Below are positions 50,716 through 61,580 of a stretch of 64,000 nt of DNA, in pieces (the stretch's first letter is position 1; each line of letters opens with the position of its first letter). The position numbers and the translations under genes were made by a program. Location: positions 2,139,001 through 2,203,000 of the forward strand of contig CP107216.1 of NCBI GenBank assembly GCA_025757645.1. The letters run 5' to 3'. Source of the stretch: Clostridiales bacterium (lineage in GTDB: Bacteria > Bacillota > Clostridia > Oscillospirales > Oscillospiraceae). Below the pieces are notes generated by a model that was not told the DNA's origin, did not search any database, and was given only the letters and a program-made list of their open reading frames with translations.

Positions 50716-50823
50716 ATGCGTTTACACTATCCCGCGCTGCTGCGCGTGAACATCCGGCGCGGACGAATGTGCCGCCCCGAACTGCACATCCTAACATCCG
50801 AAACCACACAAATTTCAAAATGA
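50716..50823 (+). CDS. Small ORF (35 aa) between metI and metQ, unknown
   Basis: ATG follows CAGGAGA by seven bases. The peptide is basic, with LLRVNIRRGRMCRPEL in the centre and no membrane segment. The arginine-rich pattern ending in a Cys-Arg pair recalls short leader peptides seen before sulfur-compound transporters in other bacteria, but I cannot show homology. It lies inside the metNIQ transcript, ends 21 bases before metQ, and may tune metQ expression. It could also be a chance ORF. Confidence 0.5.
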   Translation: MRLHYPALLRVNIRRGRMCRPELHILTSETTQISK

Positions 50824-50844
50824 AAATATAAAGGAGAAACGAAA

Positions 50845-51696
50845 ATGAAAAAGATCACGTCCCTCATCCTCGCCCTCGTGCTGACGTTCTCGCTCGTCGC
50901 GCTGAGCGCCTGCGGCGACAAGACCACTGATGACAAGAAGGCTGCCGCTTCCGATGACAAAGTCATCACCGTCGGCGCCAGCGCCACCCCGCACGCCGAG
51001 ATCCTCGAGCAGATCAAGCAGGCCCTCGCCGACGAAGGCTACGAGCTCAAGATCGTCACCTATGACGACTACGTCCTGCCGAACCAGGCTCTGGCCGACG
51101 GCACGCTCGACGCCAACTACTTCCAGCACAAGCCCTACCTCGACAGCTTCAACGCCAAGAATGGTACCAACCTCGTCTCCGTCGGCACCATCCACTATGA
51201 GCCGTTCGGCATCTACGGCAACGGCGTCACCGACCTGAAGGATCTCGCCAAGGGCGCGACCATCATCATCCCCGCCGACGACAGCAACGAGACCCGCGCC
51301 CTGTTCCTGCTCCAGCAGGAGGGCCTGATCAAGCTCCCCGATGACGCGGACGCCGCCAAGGGCGTGAGCACGCTCGACATCGTTGACGACGGCGGCTACA
51401 ACATCGTCACCGTGCAGGCAGACACCGTCCCGGCGCAGCTCAAGAACGCCGCTGCCGGCTCCATCGCCGTCATCAACGGCAACTACGCCCTGGCCGCCGG
51501 CCTGAAGATCAGCGACGCGCTCGCCTCCGAGGACGCCAACGGCGCTGCCGCCCAGACCTACGCCAACATCATTGCCGTGCGCGCCGGCGACGAGAACAGC
51601 CCGAAGACCCAGGCCCTGCTCAAAGCCCTCAAGACCGACGCCGTGAAGCAGTACATCGCCGACACCTACAACGGCGCTGTCGTTGCGAGCTTCTAA
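50845..51696 (+). CDS. metQ: Methionine-binding lipoprotein
   Basis: 283 aa. A lipoprotein signal peptide ends with LSAC (Cys23 would be lipidated). The mature protein matches the NlpA/MetQ family: VITVGASATPHAEILEQIK, DANYFQHKPYL, IHYEPFGIYG and GSIAVINGNYALAAGL. It captures methionine outside the membrane for MetNI. AAAGGAG precedes the ATG by eight bases. It is the last gene of the unit. Confidence 0.95.
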   Translation: MKKITSLILALVLTFSLVALSACGDKTTDDKKAAASDDKVITVGASATPHAEILEQIKQALADEGYELKIVTYDDYVLPNQALADGTLDANYFQHKPYLDSFNAKNGTNLVSVGTIHYEPFGIYGNGVTDLKDLAKGATIIIPADDSNETRALFLLQQEGLIKLPDDADAAKGVSTLDIVDDGGYNIVTVQADTVPAQLKNAAAGSIAVINGNYALAAGLKISDALASEDANGAAAQTYANIIAVRAGDENSPKTQALLKALKTDAVKQYIADTYNGAVVASF

Positions 51697-51724
51697 GCAC
51701 CCCCCCTCTTTTGAAAAACGCACG

Positions 51725-51752
51725 AATCCCCCGGCTGCTGCCGGGGGATTTT
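51725..51752. terminator. Terminator between metQ and the convergent importer operon
   Basis: Arms AATCCCCCGGC and GCCGGGGGATT around TGCT, T-rich on the plus side (ATTTTG). The flanking CGCA and TGCG extend the stem. Confidence 0.88.
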
Positions 51753-51799
51753 GCGTGTCAGCAAAGCCTCGCAGAGTTTGCCGCCCGCAGGCGAGAAAA

Positions 51800-52783
51800 T
51801 CAGGAGGCGTTGTGCGCATAGCTGTTGTCGACAAGGCGGTCAAAATCCACCCAGTCGGCGTGATCGAGCACGCCGGCCGTCTCCATGACGGTCTCGAGCC
51901 GCTCGAGGGACGAGCGCGTCATGACCGGCGTGGCGTTCCAGGCGTCGATGTCCTTGTAGCGCTGCACGACCTGCGTGAGCACAGGCACGCTCATGTCCGG
52001 GAACTGCGGGGCGATGATCTCGGCGGTCTGCGCCGCGTCGTGCTCCGCGATCCATTTCTGCGCGCGGGCGATGGCATTCGTAAAACGCTGCACGATGTCC
52101 GCATGGTCACTGATATACGCCTGCGAGGCGAAGTAGGCCGTGTACGGGATCTCGCCGCTCTCCTGGCCGATGGACGCAAGGATGTAGCCCTTGCCCGCCT
52201 GCGCGACCTCGGTGGCCGTCGGCTCGAAGAGCGTGACAAAGTCGCCGTTGCCGCCGGTGAAAGCCCCGGCCATCATGTTGAACTGCACGGTCGTGTCCAC
52301 AGCGGCATCCGTGCCGGGGACAACGCCGTTTTGCCGCATGACGTATTCGAGCGTCATCTCCGGCACGCCGCCCGCGCGGCCGCCGATAACAGTCTTGCCG
52401 CGCAGCAGCTCCCAGCTGAAGGGCACATCCGCGCGCCCGACGAGGAACGACCCGTCGCGCTTCGTGAGCTGGCCGAACACGACCGGGTAATCGTCCTTGC
52501 CCTGATTGTACACATAGATGCACGCCTCCGGCCCGGCGAGCCCGATGTCTGCCTGCCCGGTGAGCACCGCCGTCATGACCTTGTCGGCGCCGCCGCCGTT
52601 GGTCAGCTCGATATTGAGCCCCTCATCGGCGAAAAAGCCCTGCTCCAGCGCCACATACTGCGGCGCGTAGAACACTGAATGTGTCACTTCACTCAGGCGG
52701 ACGGTGGCCGTCTCCTGCTTGCCGCAGGCGCACAAGACCACCAGCATCAGCGCCGCCAGAACCCCACAAAGAAACCGTTTCAT
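51800..52783 (-). CDS. ABC transporter substrate-binding lipoprotein (SsuA/NMT1-like)
   Basis: 327 aa. Signal peptide with lipobox LCAC (Cys19). SVFYAPQYVALEQGFFADEGLNIEL and GGGADKVMTAVLTGQADIGLAGPEA are the NMT1/SsuA-like pattern for sulfonates, taurine, nitrate, or thiamine precursors. The ATG overlaps the permease stop (ATGA), so the long in-frame extension to 53482 is not real. It is the third gene of an ATPase-permease-binding protein operon. The ligand cannot be read from the sequence; the methionine importer next door makes a sulfur compound attractive but unproven. Confidence 0.9.
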   Translation of the reverse strand: MKRFLCGVLAALMLVVLCACGKQETATVRLSEVTHSVFYAPQYVALEQGFFADEGLNIELTNGGGADKVMTAVLTGQADIGLAGPEACIYVYNQGKDDYPVVFGQLTKRDGSFLVGRADVPFSWELLRGKTVIGGRAGGVPEMTLEYVMRQNGVVPGTDAAVDTTVQFNMMAGAFTGGNGDFVTLFEPTATEVAQAGKGYILASIGQESGEIPYTAYFASQAYISDHADIVQRFTNAIARAQKWIAEHDAAQTAEIIAPQFPDMSVPVLTQVVQRYKDIDAWNATPVMTRSSLERLETVMETAGVLDHADWVDFDRLVDNSYAHNAS

Positions 52784-53601
52784 TGCGTCACTCCCAACCG
52801 ATTTTTGAAAAATTTCTCCAGCCACAGCACCAGCTGATACATCACGACGGCCGCCACCGCAAGCACGAGGACGGTCGCCATCACGAGGTCCATGTTGAAC
52901 ACCTGCGACCCGTAGACGATCAGATAGCCGAGACCGGCTTTGGAGACCAGAAATTCGCCCATGATGACGCCGACCCACGACAGGCCGACGTTCACGCGCA
53001 GCGTATTGAAGAGCGTGGCGTAGTTGGCCGGGATGACCAGCCGCCACAGGATCTGATGCCGGGTCGCGCCGAGCGTCTGCATCAGGCGGATCTTCTCCCG
53101 GTCCGTGGACAGGAAGCCGACATGCATATTCAGGATCGTGACAAAGATCGAGATCGCGATCGTCATGGCGATGATCGACTCTGTGCCCGCGCCGATCCAG
53201 ACGATGAACACCGGGCCGAGCGCCGTTTTCGGCAGCGCGTTGAGCACGACCAGATACGGGTCGAGCACGCGCGAGAGCAGCTCGCTCCACCACAAGCCGA
53301 TGGCGATGAGCGTGCCGAGCAGCGTCCCGAGCACGAAGCCGACCACGACCTCGAGGCACGACGTGCCGATGTGCAGCCACAGCTCCCCGGAAGCCTGCAG
53401 GCCCACGAGCGTGTGCACCACGCGCGACGGGCTGCTGACGATGAAGGCATCCACCCAGCCGAGCCGGGCCGAGAGCTCCCACCAGCCGAGAAACACGACC
53501 AGCAGCAGGATCTGCAGCGCCAGCACGAGCCGACGACGGCGGCGCTGCGCGCGCAGATAGGCCGCGCGCTGCGGGGAGGGCGATCGTTCAGACATTGACA
53601 T
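52780..53601 (-). CDS. ABC transporter permease (SsuC/TauC-like)
   Basis: 273 aa, six helices after a basic N-terminus (RAQRRRRRLVLALQ). The motif MQTLGATRHQILWRLVIPANYATLF couples it to the ATPase. LPKTALGPVFIVWIGAGTESII is characteristic of the nitrate/sulfonate/taurine class. ATG at 53601 follows GGAGG by about seven bases and overlaps the ATPase gene by 14 bases. Confidence 0.93.
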   Translation of the reverse strand: MSMSERSPSPQRAAYLRAQRRRRRLVLALQILLLVVFLGWWELSARLGWVDAFIVSSPSRVVHTLVGLQASGELWLHIGTSCLEVVVGFVLGTLLGTLIAIGLWWSELLSRVLDPYLVVLNALPKTALGPVFIVWIGAGTESIIAMTIAISIFVTILNMHVGFLSTDREKIRLMQTLGATRHQILWRLVIPANYATLFNTLRVNVGLSWVGVIMGEFLVSKAGLGYLIVYGSQVFNMDLVMATVLVLAVAAVVMYQLVLWLEKFFKNRLGVTQ

Positions 53602-54346
53602 CCAGCTCCTCCCATATTTGATTGAACAGCGTCTGAAACTCCGGCCGGCTGCGCCGCTCGAGCGGCGGCACAGTGCGCAGCGCGCCGAGGTCGTGGATGG
53701 CATTGACGGTCGCGGGCCGGTGCGACAGGACGACGATGCGGTCCGAGAGGCTGATGGCCTCGGAAATATCGTGCGTGACGAGCAGGGCCGTCTTATGCTC
53801 GCGGCGGATGATCTGCGAAATGTCGCCCGAGACGGCCAGCCGCGTCTGATAATCCAGCGCGGAAAACGGCTCGTCGAGCAGCAGCACATCCGGCGATGTG
53901 GCCAGCGTGCGGATGAGCGCACAGCGCTGGCGCATGCCGCCGGAGAGCTGATTGGGCAGCTTGCGCGCAAAACCCGCGAGCTGATACTGCTCGAGCAGAT
54001 CGTGCACGCCGCCGCGGTGCTCCGGCGTGTTCTCGTGCCGGACCTCCAGCCCGAGTGTCACGTTGCCCCAGATCGTGCGCCAGTCAAAGAGCTGGTCGCG
54101 CTGGGGCATGAGCCCTGCCTTGCCCGTCGGGGCGCGCACAGGCTCGCCGTCGACGAGCACCTCCCCGCCCGACGGATGCTCGATGCCGGCGATGAGCGCC
54201 AGCAGCGTGGATTTTCCGCAGCCGGACGGCCCGACGATGCTCACGAACTCCCCGTCGGCCACGCCGAAGGTCACATCCCGCAGCGCCGCCACTTCCCCGT
54301 CCGGCGCCTGATAGGTCATGGCGGCCCGGCGCAGCTCGATTTTCAT
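53588..54346 (-). CDS. ABC transporter ATP-binding protein (SsuB/TauB-like)
   Basis: 252 aa. Walker A GPSGCGKST, signature LSGGMRQRCALIRTL, Walker B VLLLDEPFSALD and VTHDISEA are typical of the nitrate/sulfonate/taurine ATPases. The start MKIELRRAAM follows GGGGGAG by about eight bases; an upstream in-frame ATG at 54442 lies inside the preceding terminator and is rejected. First gene of the operon. Confidence 0.94.
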   Translation of the reverse strand: MKIELRRAAMTYQAPDGEVAALRDVTFGVADGEFVSIVGPSGCGKSTLLALIAGIEHPSGGEVLVDGEPVRAPTGKAGLMPQRDQLFDWRTIWGNVTLGLEVRHENTPEHRGGVHDLLEQYQLAGFARKLPNQLSGGMRQRCALIRTLATSPDVLLLDEPFSALDYQTRLAVSGDISQIIRREHKTALLVTHDISEAISLSDRIVVLSHRPATVNAIHDLGALRTVPPLERRSRPEFQTLFNQIWEELDVNV

Positions 54347-54421
54347 GGCGTCTCCCCCTTTGCTTGCGCCAAATCGCTTTCTCCTCAGTGTATGCCCAAG
54401 GCGCATGGTGCGTGCAAAGCA

Positions 54422-54451
54422 CGAAAAAGCACGCATCCGCAAGATGCGTGC
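54422..54451 (-). terminator. Terminator of the polysaccharide deacetylase gene
   Basis: Arms GCACGCATC and GATGCGTGC with a five-base loop, followed on the minus strand by TTTTTCG. Confidence 0.85.
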
Positions 54452-54477
54452 CCTTTCTGTCTTCTGTTTTCATCCGC

Positions 54478-55341
54478 TCACGCCGTCGCCTTCATCGCGC
54501 GCCGGAGCACGGACTGCAGCGACTGATTGTGCGACCGGCAGATGCGTCCGAGCCGGTAGAGGCAGTCCGGGTCGCGCGTGATGTGGTTCACGCCCCAGTC
54601 ACACGTCAGCGTCGCCTGAAAGCCCATGTCGCGCAGAACGGTGTCCGTCAGGTCGCCGTACTTGCCGTAGGGGTAGGCAAACGTGTCCGGCGTGCGGCCG
54701 GTGTGCTCGGCGAGCTCATCCTGCAGGCGCTGCAAGTCCGCGCGCAGCAGCTGCGTATAGGCCGCGTCCGACTCACCCGGATTCTGCATGCAGCCGTGCC
54801 GCTCGGATGTGTAAGCGTGCAAGTCATACGAGTGGTTCTGCACCTCAACGAGGCCGGTGTCGAGCATTTCGTTGAGCTGATCCCACGTGACGTGCGCGTA
54901 GTCGATGCTCTCACTTGGCCACTCGGTGAAATCGTCCGTGTTGCGCCCGAGGAGCGAGAGGACGATGCGCGCCGAATACTGCTGCAGCAGCGGCAGGACA
55001 TAGACGTAATTATTATAGTATCCGTCGTCGAAGCTGAGGATGATGGGCTTTTCCGGCAGCGGCGTGCCGTCGCGGACATAGGCGATGAGGTCGGCCATGA
55101 CGATCGTCGTGTAGCCGTTGTCGGCCAGCCATTTCAGGTCTGCCTCGAACTCCCACGGCTGGATGGCATCCTTGCCGGATTTGTTGGGCTTCACTTCGTG
55201 ATACATGATGATCGGCAGCAGCACGGGATTGGCCGCAGGGTCGCTCTCCCCGGCGGCATGGGCCGCGAACGGGCAGAACACGAACAGTACGGACAGCACC
55301 ACTGCCATCACGCGCTGGGGAATCGGCAGCGCCTGGCGCAC
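54478..55341 (-). CDS. Secreted polysaccharide deacetylase (NodB-like)
   Basis: About 287 aa. An N-terminal hydrophobic segment (VMAVVLSVLFVFCPFAAHA) is a signal peptide or anchor. NodB motifs are IILSFDDGYYNN (catalytic and metal-binding Asp) and VQNHSYDLH (metal-binding His pair), then DTFAYPYGKYGD. It would remove N-acetyl groups from peptidoglycan or another glycan outside the cell. I take the GTG at 55341 because GAGAGGAG abuts the upstream ATG at 55350 with no spacing; the difference is three residues. It lies 46 bases after the P-type ATPase gene on the same strand and may share its transcript. Confidence 0.9.
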   Translation of the reverse strand: MRQALPIPQRVMAVVLSVLFVFCPFAAHAAGESDPAANPVLLPIIMYHEVKPNKSGKDAIQPWEFEADLKWLADNGYTTIVMADLIAYVRDGTPLPEKPIILSFDDGYYNNYVYVLPLLQQYSARIVLSLLGRNTDDFTEWPSESIDYAHVTWDQLNEMLDTGLVEVQNHSYDLHAYTSERHGCMQNPGESDAAYTQLLRADLQRLQDELAEHTGRTPDTFAYPYGKYGDLTDTVLRDMGFQATLTCDWGVNHITRDPDCLYRLGRICRSHNQSLQSVLRRAMKATA

Positions 55342-55396
55342 AGCACCCATCTCCTCTCGTTGAAATCGGGGTTAGTGTGCGCCGGCGCGGCAGAAA

Positions 55397-58039
<2,643 letters not shown>

Positions 58040-58083
58040 GGCTTTGTCCTCCTTCAGATTCCGATATAGTTTCCCCGGAAATG

Positions 58084-58206
58084 AAAAAAAGACTTATCTG
58101 CCTCTCGGCAGATAAGTCTCATCATTTCAGACCGGGCCAGATCCTACGGATCGGTTGTTGGCTGGGCCGCGCGAAGGTTCGCGCCAATTACTCCCTTATC
58201 GGTCTC
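58084..58206 (-). promoter_or_regulatory. yybP-ykoY (Mn2+) riboswitch controlling the P-type ATPase
   Basis: On the minus strand, right at the transcription start, GATAAGGGAGTAATTGGC is followed by a hairpin, CAGCCAACAACCGATCC, GGCCCGGTC and ATGATGAGACTTATC. These are the conserved blocks of the Mn2+-sensing family, with P1 formed by GATAAG and CTTATC. The same CTTATC strand can pair instead with GATAAG in the terminator AGACTTATCTGCC-GAGA-GGCAGATAAGTCT, which has seven T after it. Ligand binding stabilises P1 and would therefore prevent termination, an ON switch. Confidence 0.88.
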
Positions 58207-58207
58207 C

Positions 58208-58236
58208 ATTGTATGCGATGGCGCGCGGGAAAACAA
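58208..58236 (-). promoter_or_regulatory. Promoter TTGTTT-N17-TACAAT of the riboswitch-ATPase transcript
   Basis: Minus-strand boxes at the complements of 58231-58236 and 58208-58213; the start would be at about 58201, the first base of the aptamer. Confidence 0.85.
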
Positions 58237-58273
58237 GTGAAATCTGTATCCGGCGCCGGATTTTAGCGCGCGC

Positions 58274-59608
58274 TTAGCGCCTGGCGCTCCGCCGCCAGAT
58301 CTTCTGCGACTCGGCAGCCGCAATGAGCTGCTCGCGGAAATCCGGATGCGCGATGGACACGAGCGCCTCGGCGCGCTCCCACGTGCTGCGCCCGGCGAGG
58401 TTGACCACGCCGTACTCCGTGGCCAGATAATACGCCTGCGAGCGCGGAGACGTGACGATATCGCCGCCGAAGTGCGGCAGGATGCGCGAGTGGCGCACGC
58501 CCTGCTTGTCCGTGAATGTGGACGTCATGCAGATGAACGCCTTGCCGCCGCGGGCCATGGCCGCGCCCGTGAGAAAGTCGAGCTGGCCGCCCGTGCCGCT
58601 GATCTGGCGCAGGCCGGAGCTTTCGGACGCGACCTGCCCGTAGAGATCGGCCGCGATGCAGCTGTTGATGGACACCATGTTGTCCAGCTGCGCGATGGTC
58701 TCCGGCGCGTTGACATACGACAGCGGCGCCGCGATGACGCCGGGGTTATCGTCGACCCAGTCATACAGCCGCTTCGACCCGAGCACGATGCCGAGCATCC
58801 CCTGCCCGCGGTGGAGCGTGCAGCGGCGGTTCGTGAGCACGCCGGCCTCGTACAGGTCGAGGTAGGCGTCCGAGCACAGCTCCGTGTGCATGCCGAGGTC
58901 ATGCAGGCCGGACCGGGCCAGCAGCTTGCCGAGCACGGTGGGCATGCCGCCGATGCCGAGCTGGACGGTCGCCCCGTCGCAGATGTGCGGCAGGAGGAGG
59001 TTTGCAATGGCGGTGTCCTCTGCCGTCGCCGGGTGCGCGGGCAGGTCGGTGAACGGCGCGTGCGCCCCCTCGACGACCATGTCCACGTCGGAAATGTGGA
59101 TGACCTCGTCGAACCCGCCGCGCAGGCGCGGCAGGTGCTCGTTGACCTCGAGAATGACGATGTCCGCCCGGTCGAGGATGGCGCGGGACACGCCGGTCAC
59201 GGCCGAGAGGTTAAAGTACCCATGGCGGTCCATCGGCGCGACGGACGCCATGGCGACGTTGACCGTCAGAAATTCGCGGTAGTACCACGCGAGGTTGCGG
59301 AAGATCATCGGCGTGAAGTAGCACAGGCCGCGGTCGCAGAGCCTGCGCTCATACGCCGAGCAGTGCCAGGTGTGGTAGAGAAAATGCGCCTGCTCCGGGT
59401 CGCACTCGACGATCTGCACCGGGCCGGCGCAGAGGTTGCCGCGCACCTTCACATCGTGCAGCTCGTCGCGCCGGGCGGCGAGCGCCGCATCGAGCAGCGG
59501 CGGGAAGCCGAGGCCCGACGTATAGTCCACCCAATCGCCGTTTTTCACCGCACGCACCGCCTCGGCGGGCGTGCGCAGCTTGCTGCGGTATTCTGCCTGA
59601 AAATCCAT
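58274..59608 (-). CDS. Acetyl-CoA hydrolase/transferase family, butyryl-CoA:acetate or 4-hydroxybutyrate CoA-transferase type
   Basis: 444 aa, the size of But/AbfT-type enzymes. MHTELCSDAYLDLYEAGVLTN carries the conserved Glu that forms the CoA thioester; LGIGGMPTVLGKLL and SGTGGQLDFLTGA are further family blocks. These enzymes swap CoA between acetate and butyryl-CoA or 4-hydroxybutyryl-CoA and are the last step in many gut butyrate producers. The precise acyl group cannot be told by eye. It is the last gene of a long minus-strand operon, 12 bases after the asparaginase. No terminator is obvious before the ATPase region. Confidence 0.88.
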   Translation of the reverse strand: MDFQAEYRSKLRTPAEAVRAVKNGDWVDYTSGLGFPPLLDAALAARRDELHDVKVRGNLCAGPVQIVECDPEQAHFLYHTWHCSAYERRLCDRGLCYFTPMIFRNLAWYYREFLTVNVAMASVAPMDRHGYFNLSAVTGVSRAILDRADIVILEVNEHLPRLRGGFDEVIHISDVDMVVEGAHAPFTDLPAHPATAEDTAIANLLLPHICDGATVQLGIGGMPTVLGKLLARSGLHDLGMHTELCSDAYLDLYEAGVLTNRRCTLHRGQGMLGIVLGSKRLYDWVDDNPGVIAAPLSYVNAPETIAQLDNMVSINSCIAADLYGQVASESSGLRQISGTGGQLDFLTGAAMARGGKAFICMTSTFTDKQGVRHSRILPHFGGDIVTSPRSQAYYLATEYGVVNLAGRSTWERAEALVSIAHPDFREQLIAAAESQKIWRRSARR

Positions 59609-59620
59609 GGCGCTTCCTCC

Positions 59621-60613
59621 TCAATAGATCTGATCCTTCTGCACCGGCGTCCGGAACAGGCGGCAGATCTCCGCATAGTCGTCCGTCTGGCCGAGAATCC
59701 ACATGAGCTTTGTGACCACGGCCTCGCTCGTCATGCTGTAGGCCTCGATGAGGCCCAGCTTGCGCTTGGCGCGGTGGCCGACCTGATACACTTCCATGTC
59801 GCTGCCCTCGTGCGGCACCTGCGTCGTCATGACGATGACGCGGCCGGACTGCACCCAGTCGCGCACGGCGTGGAAAAAGCTCTCGTCGCCGTAGCACGGC
59901 AGGCCGCCGACGCCGAAGCTCTCGATCACGAGCGCGCGGTAATGGGCCTTGAGATCGTCAAAAATGCCGGCGTCGATGCCGGGGATGAGCTTGAGCACGA
60001 ACACGCCGGGGTCGAGCCGGTTGTAAAACTTCGGCGCGCCTGCGGCCTGCTCCGGGATGTAATACACGACCTGCCGGCCGCGCAGGATGGCCGTCTCGGG
60101 ATAGTCGATGCTCGAAAAGGCGTTGTAGCTCTTCGTGCGCACCTTGCGTGCGCGCGTGCCGAGAATGACCTTGTGGTCAAAGACGATGTGCACGCCGCAG
60201 GCGCCGTCATCGCAGGCGTAGAGAAAGGCGTCGCGCAGGTTCTCGCGCGCGTCGGTGTCCTGGTTGAAGATCGACTTCTGCGAGCCGGTGATGACGACGG
60301 GCTTGGCGTTGTTCTGAATCAGGTACGACAGCGCCGCCGCCGTGTAGGCCATCGTGTCCGTGCCGTGCGTGAGGACAAAGCCGTCGTAAGCGTCATAGTG
60401 CTCGCGCACGCAGGCCGCCATTTGCAGCCAGTCGCGGCTGTTGATGTTCGTGCTGTCGCGGTTCATGAGCTGCACGGTGTCGATCCGGCACAGCTGCTCA
60501 AGCTCCGGCACCTCGGCGAGCAGTTCCTCGGACGTGAGCTGCGGGGTGAGTCCGTCGGCCGTCTCTTTGGATGCGATCGTGCCGCCGGTGGCGATCATAA
60601 GGATATGCTTCAT
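59621..60613 (-). CDS. ansA: Asparaginase, type I (cytoplasmic)
   Basis: 330 aa with no signal peptide. Both catalytic threonine motifs are present: MIATGGTIASKE at the N-terminus and VLTHGTDTMAYTAAAL at about residue 80. It hydrolyses asparagine to aspartate and ammonia. Its ATG is one base after the recO stop, so translation is coupled. Confidence 0.94.
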   Translation of the reverse strand: MKHILMIATGGTIASKETADGLTPQLTSEELLAEVPELEQLCRIDTVQLMNRDSTNINSRDWLQMAACVREHYDAYDGFVLTHGTDTMAYTAAALSYLIQNNAKPVVITGSQKSIFNQDTDARENLRDAFLYACDDGACGVHIVFDHKVILGTRARKVRTKSYNAFSSIDYPETAILRGRQVVYYIPEQAAGAPKFYNRLDPGVFVLKLIPGIDAGIFDDLKAHYRALVIESFGVGGLPCYGDESFFHAVRDWVQSGRVIVMTTQVPHEGSDMEVYQVGHRAKRKLGLIEAYSMTSEAVVTKLMWILGQTDDYAEICRLFRTPVQKDQIY

Positions 60614-60614
60614 A

Positions 60615-61361
60615 TCAATCTTTCACTTTCTTCCAGTAATCGAGCGACGCGAAGCCCCGCTCGAGCTGCGTCGCCGTATAATCCTCGCACACGTGCGCAA
60701 GCTGTCTGCGGCCCGCGTCACCGAGTGTGAAGGAAAAGATCTTTTTGGGGTCGGCGTTCACGATGTGCCGCATGGCGGCCAGCGTCTCCGGCAGCAGCGG
60801 CGTGACGGCCGATGAACTTGCGCCCCGGCAGTGCGCGCAGTACACCGCGCCGCCGCGCGGGGAAAACCACGGCTCGTCCGGCTCTGCTGCGCCGCACTGC
60901 GCGCAGCAGGACAGATCCGGCTCGTAGCCCGCGAGGCACATGAGCCGCAGCTCGAACACAGCCTTGATCTGTTCCGGCGGGCAGAGCGCGCGGCTGAGCG
61001 CATACAGGCTGTTGAGCCCGAGCTGCAGCACCGGCGGGTCGGGATATTCCTCGGCAGAGACGGTCTCGAGCAGCTCGGCAAAATAGCTTCCGAGCGCGAA
61101 CGCGCCGAGGTCGGCGCGCAGGCCGAGAAACTCCTCGACCGTGGATGCCTCGTTGAGCGTGCGGCGGCCGCGGTTTTCAAAGATCGTCATGTCCGAATAC
61201 GTCAGCAGCTGCGTCGCCGCCGTGATGCGGCTGCCCTTGCGCAGCGCGCCGCGCGCGCGGACCGTCACCTTCCCCTCGTGCTGCGTGAGCACGGTGAGGA
61301 TCTTGTCCGACTCTTTGTAGCGCACCTCGCGCAGGACGAGCCCGCGGGTCGTAAGAAACAT
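60615..61361 (-). CDS. recO: DNA repair protein RecO
   Basis: 248 aa. The N-terminal OB fold (TTRGLVLREVRYKESDKILTVLTQHEGKVTVRARGALR) and a C-terminal helical domain with a zinc site CAQCG and CAHCRG are typical. It loads RecA on gapped DNA with RecR. The ATG at 61361 has only a weak GAGG; an in-frame stretch back to 61517 overlaps yqzL in another frame and is rejected. Confidence 0.94.
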   Translation of the reverse strand: MFLTTRGLVLREVRYKESDKILTVLTQHEGKVTVRARGALRKGSRITAATQLLTYSDMTIFENRGRRTLNEASTVEEFLGLRADLGAFALGSYFAELLETVSAEEYPDPPVLQLGLNSLYALSRALCPPEQIKAVFELRLMCLAGYEPDLSCCAQCGAAEPDEPWFSPRGGAVYCAHCRGASSSAVTPLLPETLAAMRHIVNADPKKIFSFTLGDAGRRQLAHVCEDYTATQLERGFASLDYWKKVKD

Positions 61362-61374
61362 CGTATGTACCTCA

Positions 61375-61515
61375 TCAGGCCGGGCGGCGGACAGGATCAT
61401 CCGCCGCAGACTCATCGGTCGTCTGCGCCAGCGCATTTTGCGCGGCGCGGTAGTAAAGGTAGCCGAGCGGATCACCGGTGTCCGCGAACAGCTGCCAGAA
61501 AAGATCGTCTTGCAC
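61375..61515 (-). CDS. yqzL: YqzL-family small protein
   Basis: 46 aa from a GTG start: QDDLFWQLFADTGDPLGYLYY matches the short YqzL protein, which in Firmicutes lies between era and recO exactly as here. GAGGTGG lies about seven bases before the GTG. The function is unknown. It ends 13 bases before recO. Its ribosome site is part of a hairpin (61522-61558). Confidence 0.85.
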   Translation of the reverse strand: MQDDLFWQLFADTGDPLGYLYYRAAQNALAQTTDESAADDPVRRPA

Positions 61516-61521
61516 AATGAA

Positions 61522-61558
61522 CCACCTCGCTGGGCATAGTGTCTGCACAGCGGGGTGG
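61522..61558 (-). promoter_or_regulatory. Hairpin that masks the yqzL ribosome site
   Basis: Inverted repeat CCACCTCGCTG and CAGCGGGGTGG (one mismatch) with a 15-base loop. The complement of CCACCTC is the yqzL Shine-Dalgarno sequence. No T tract follows, so it is not an intrinsic terminator. Confidence 0.55.
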
Positions 61559-61580
61559 ATTTATGGCTGGTAATAAAGGG

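Noticed and set aside
51800..53482. Single 560-aa protein on the minus strand
   Set aside because: It joins an out-of-frame shadow of the permease to the binding protein; the true start is the ATG at 52783 with its own signal peptide and ATGA overlap.
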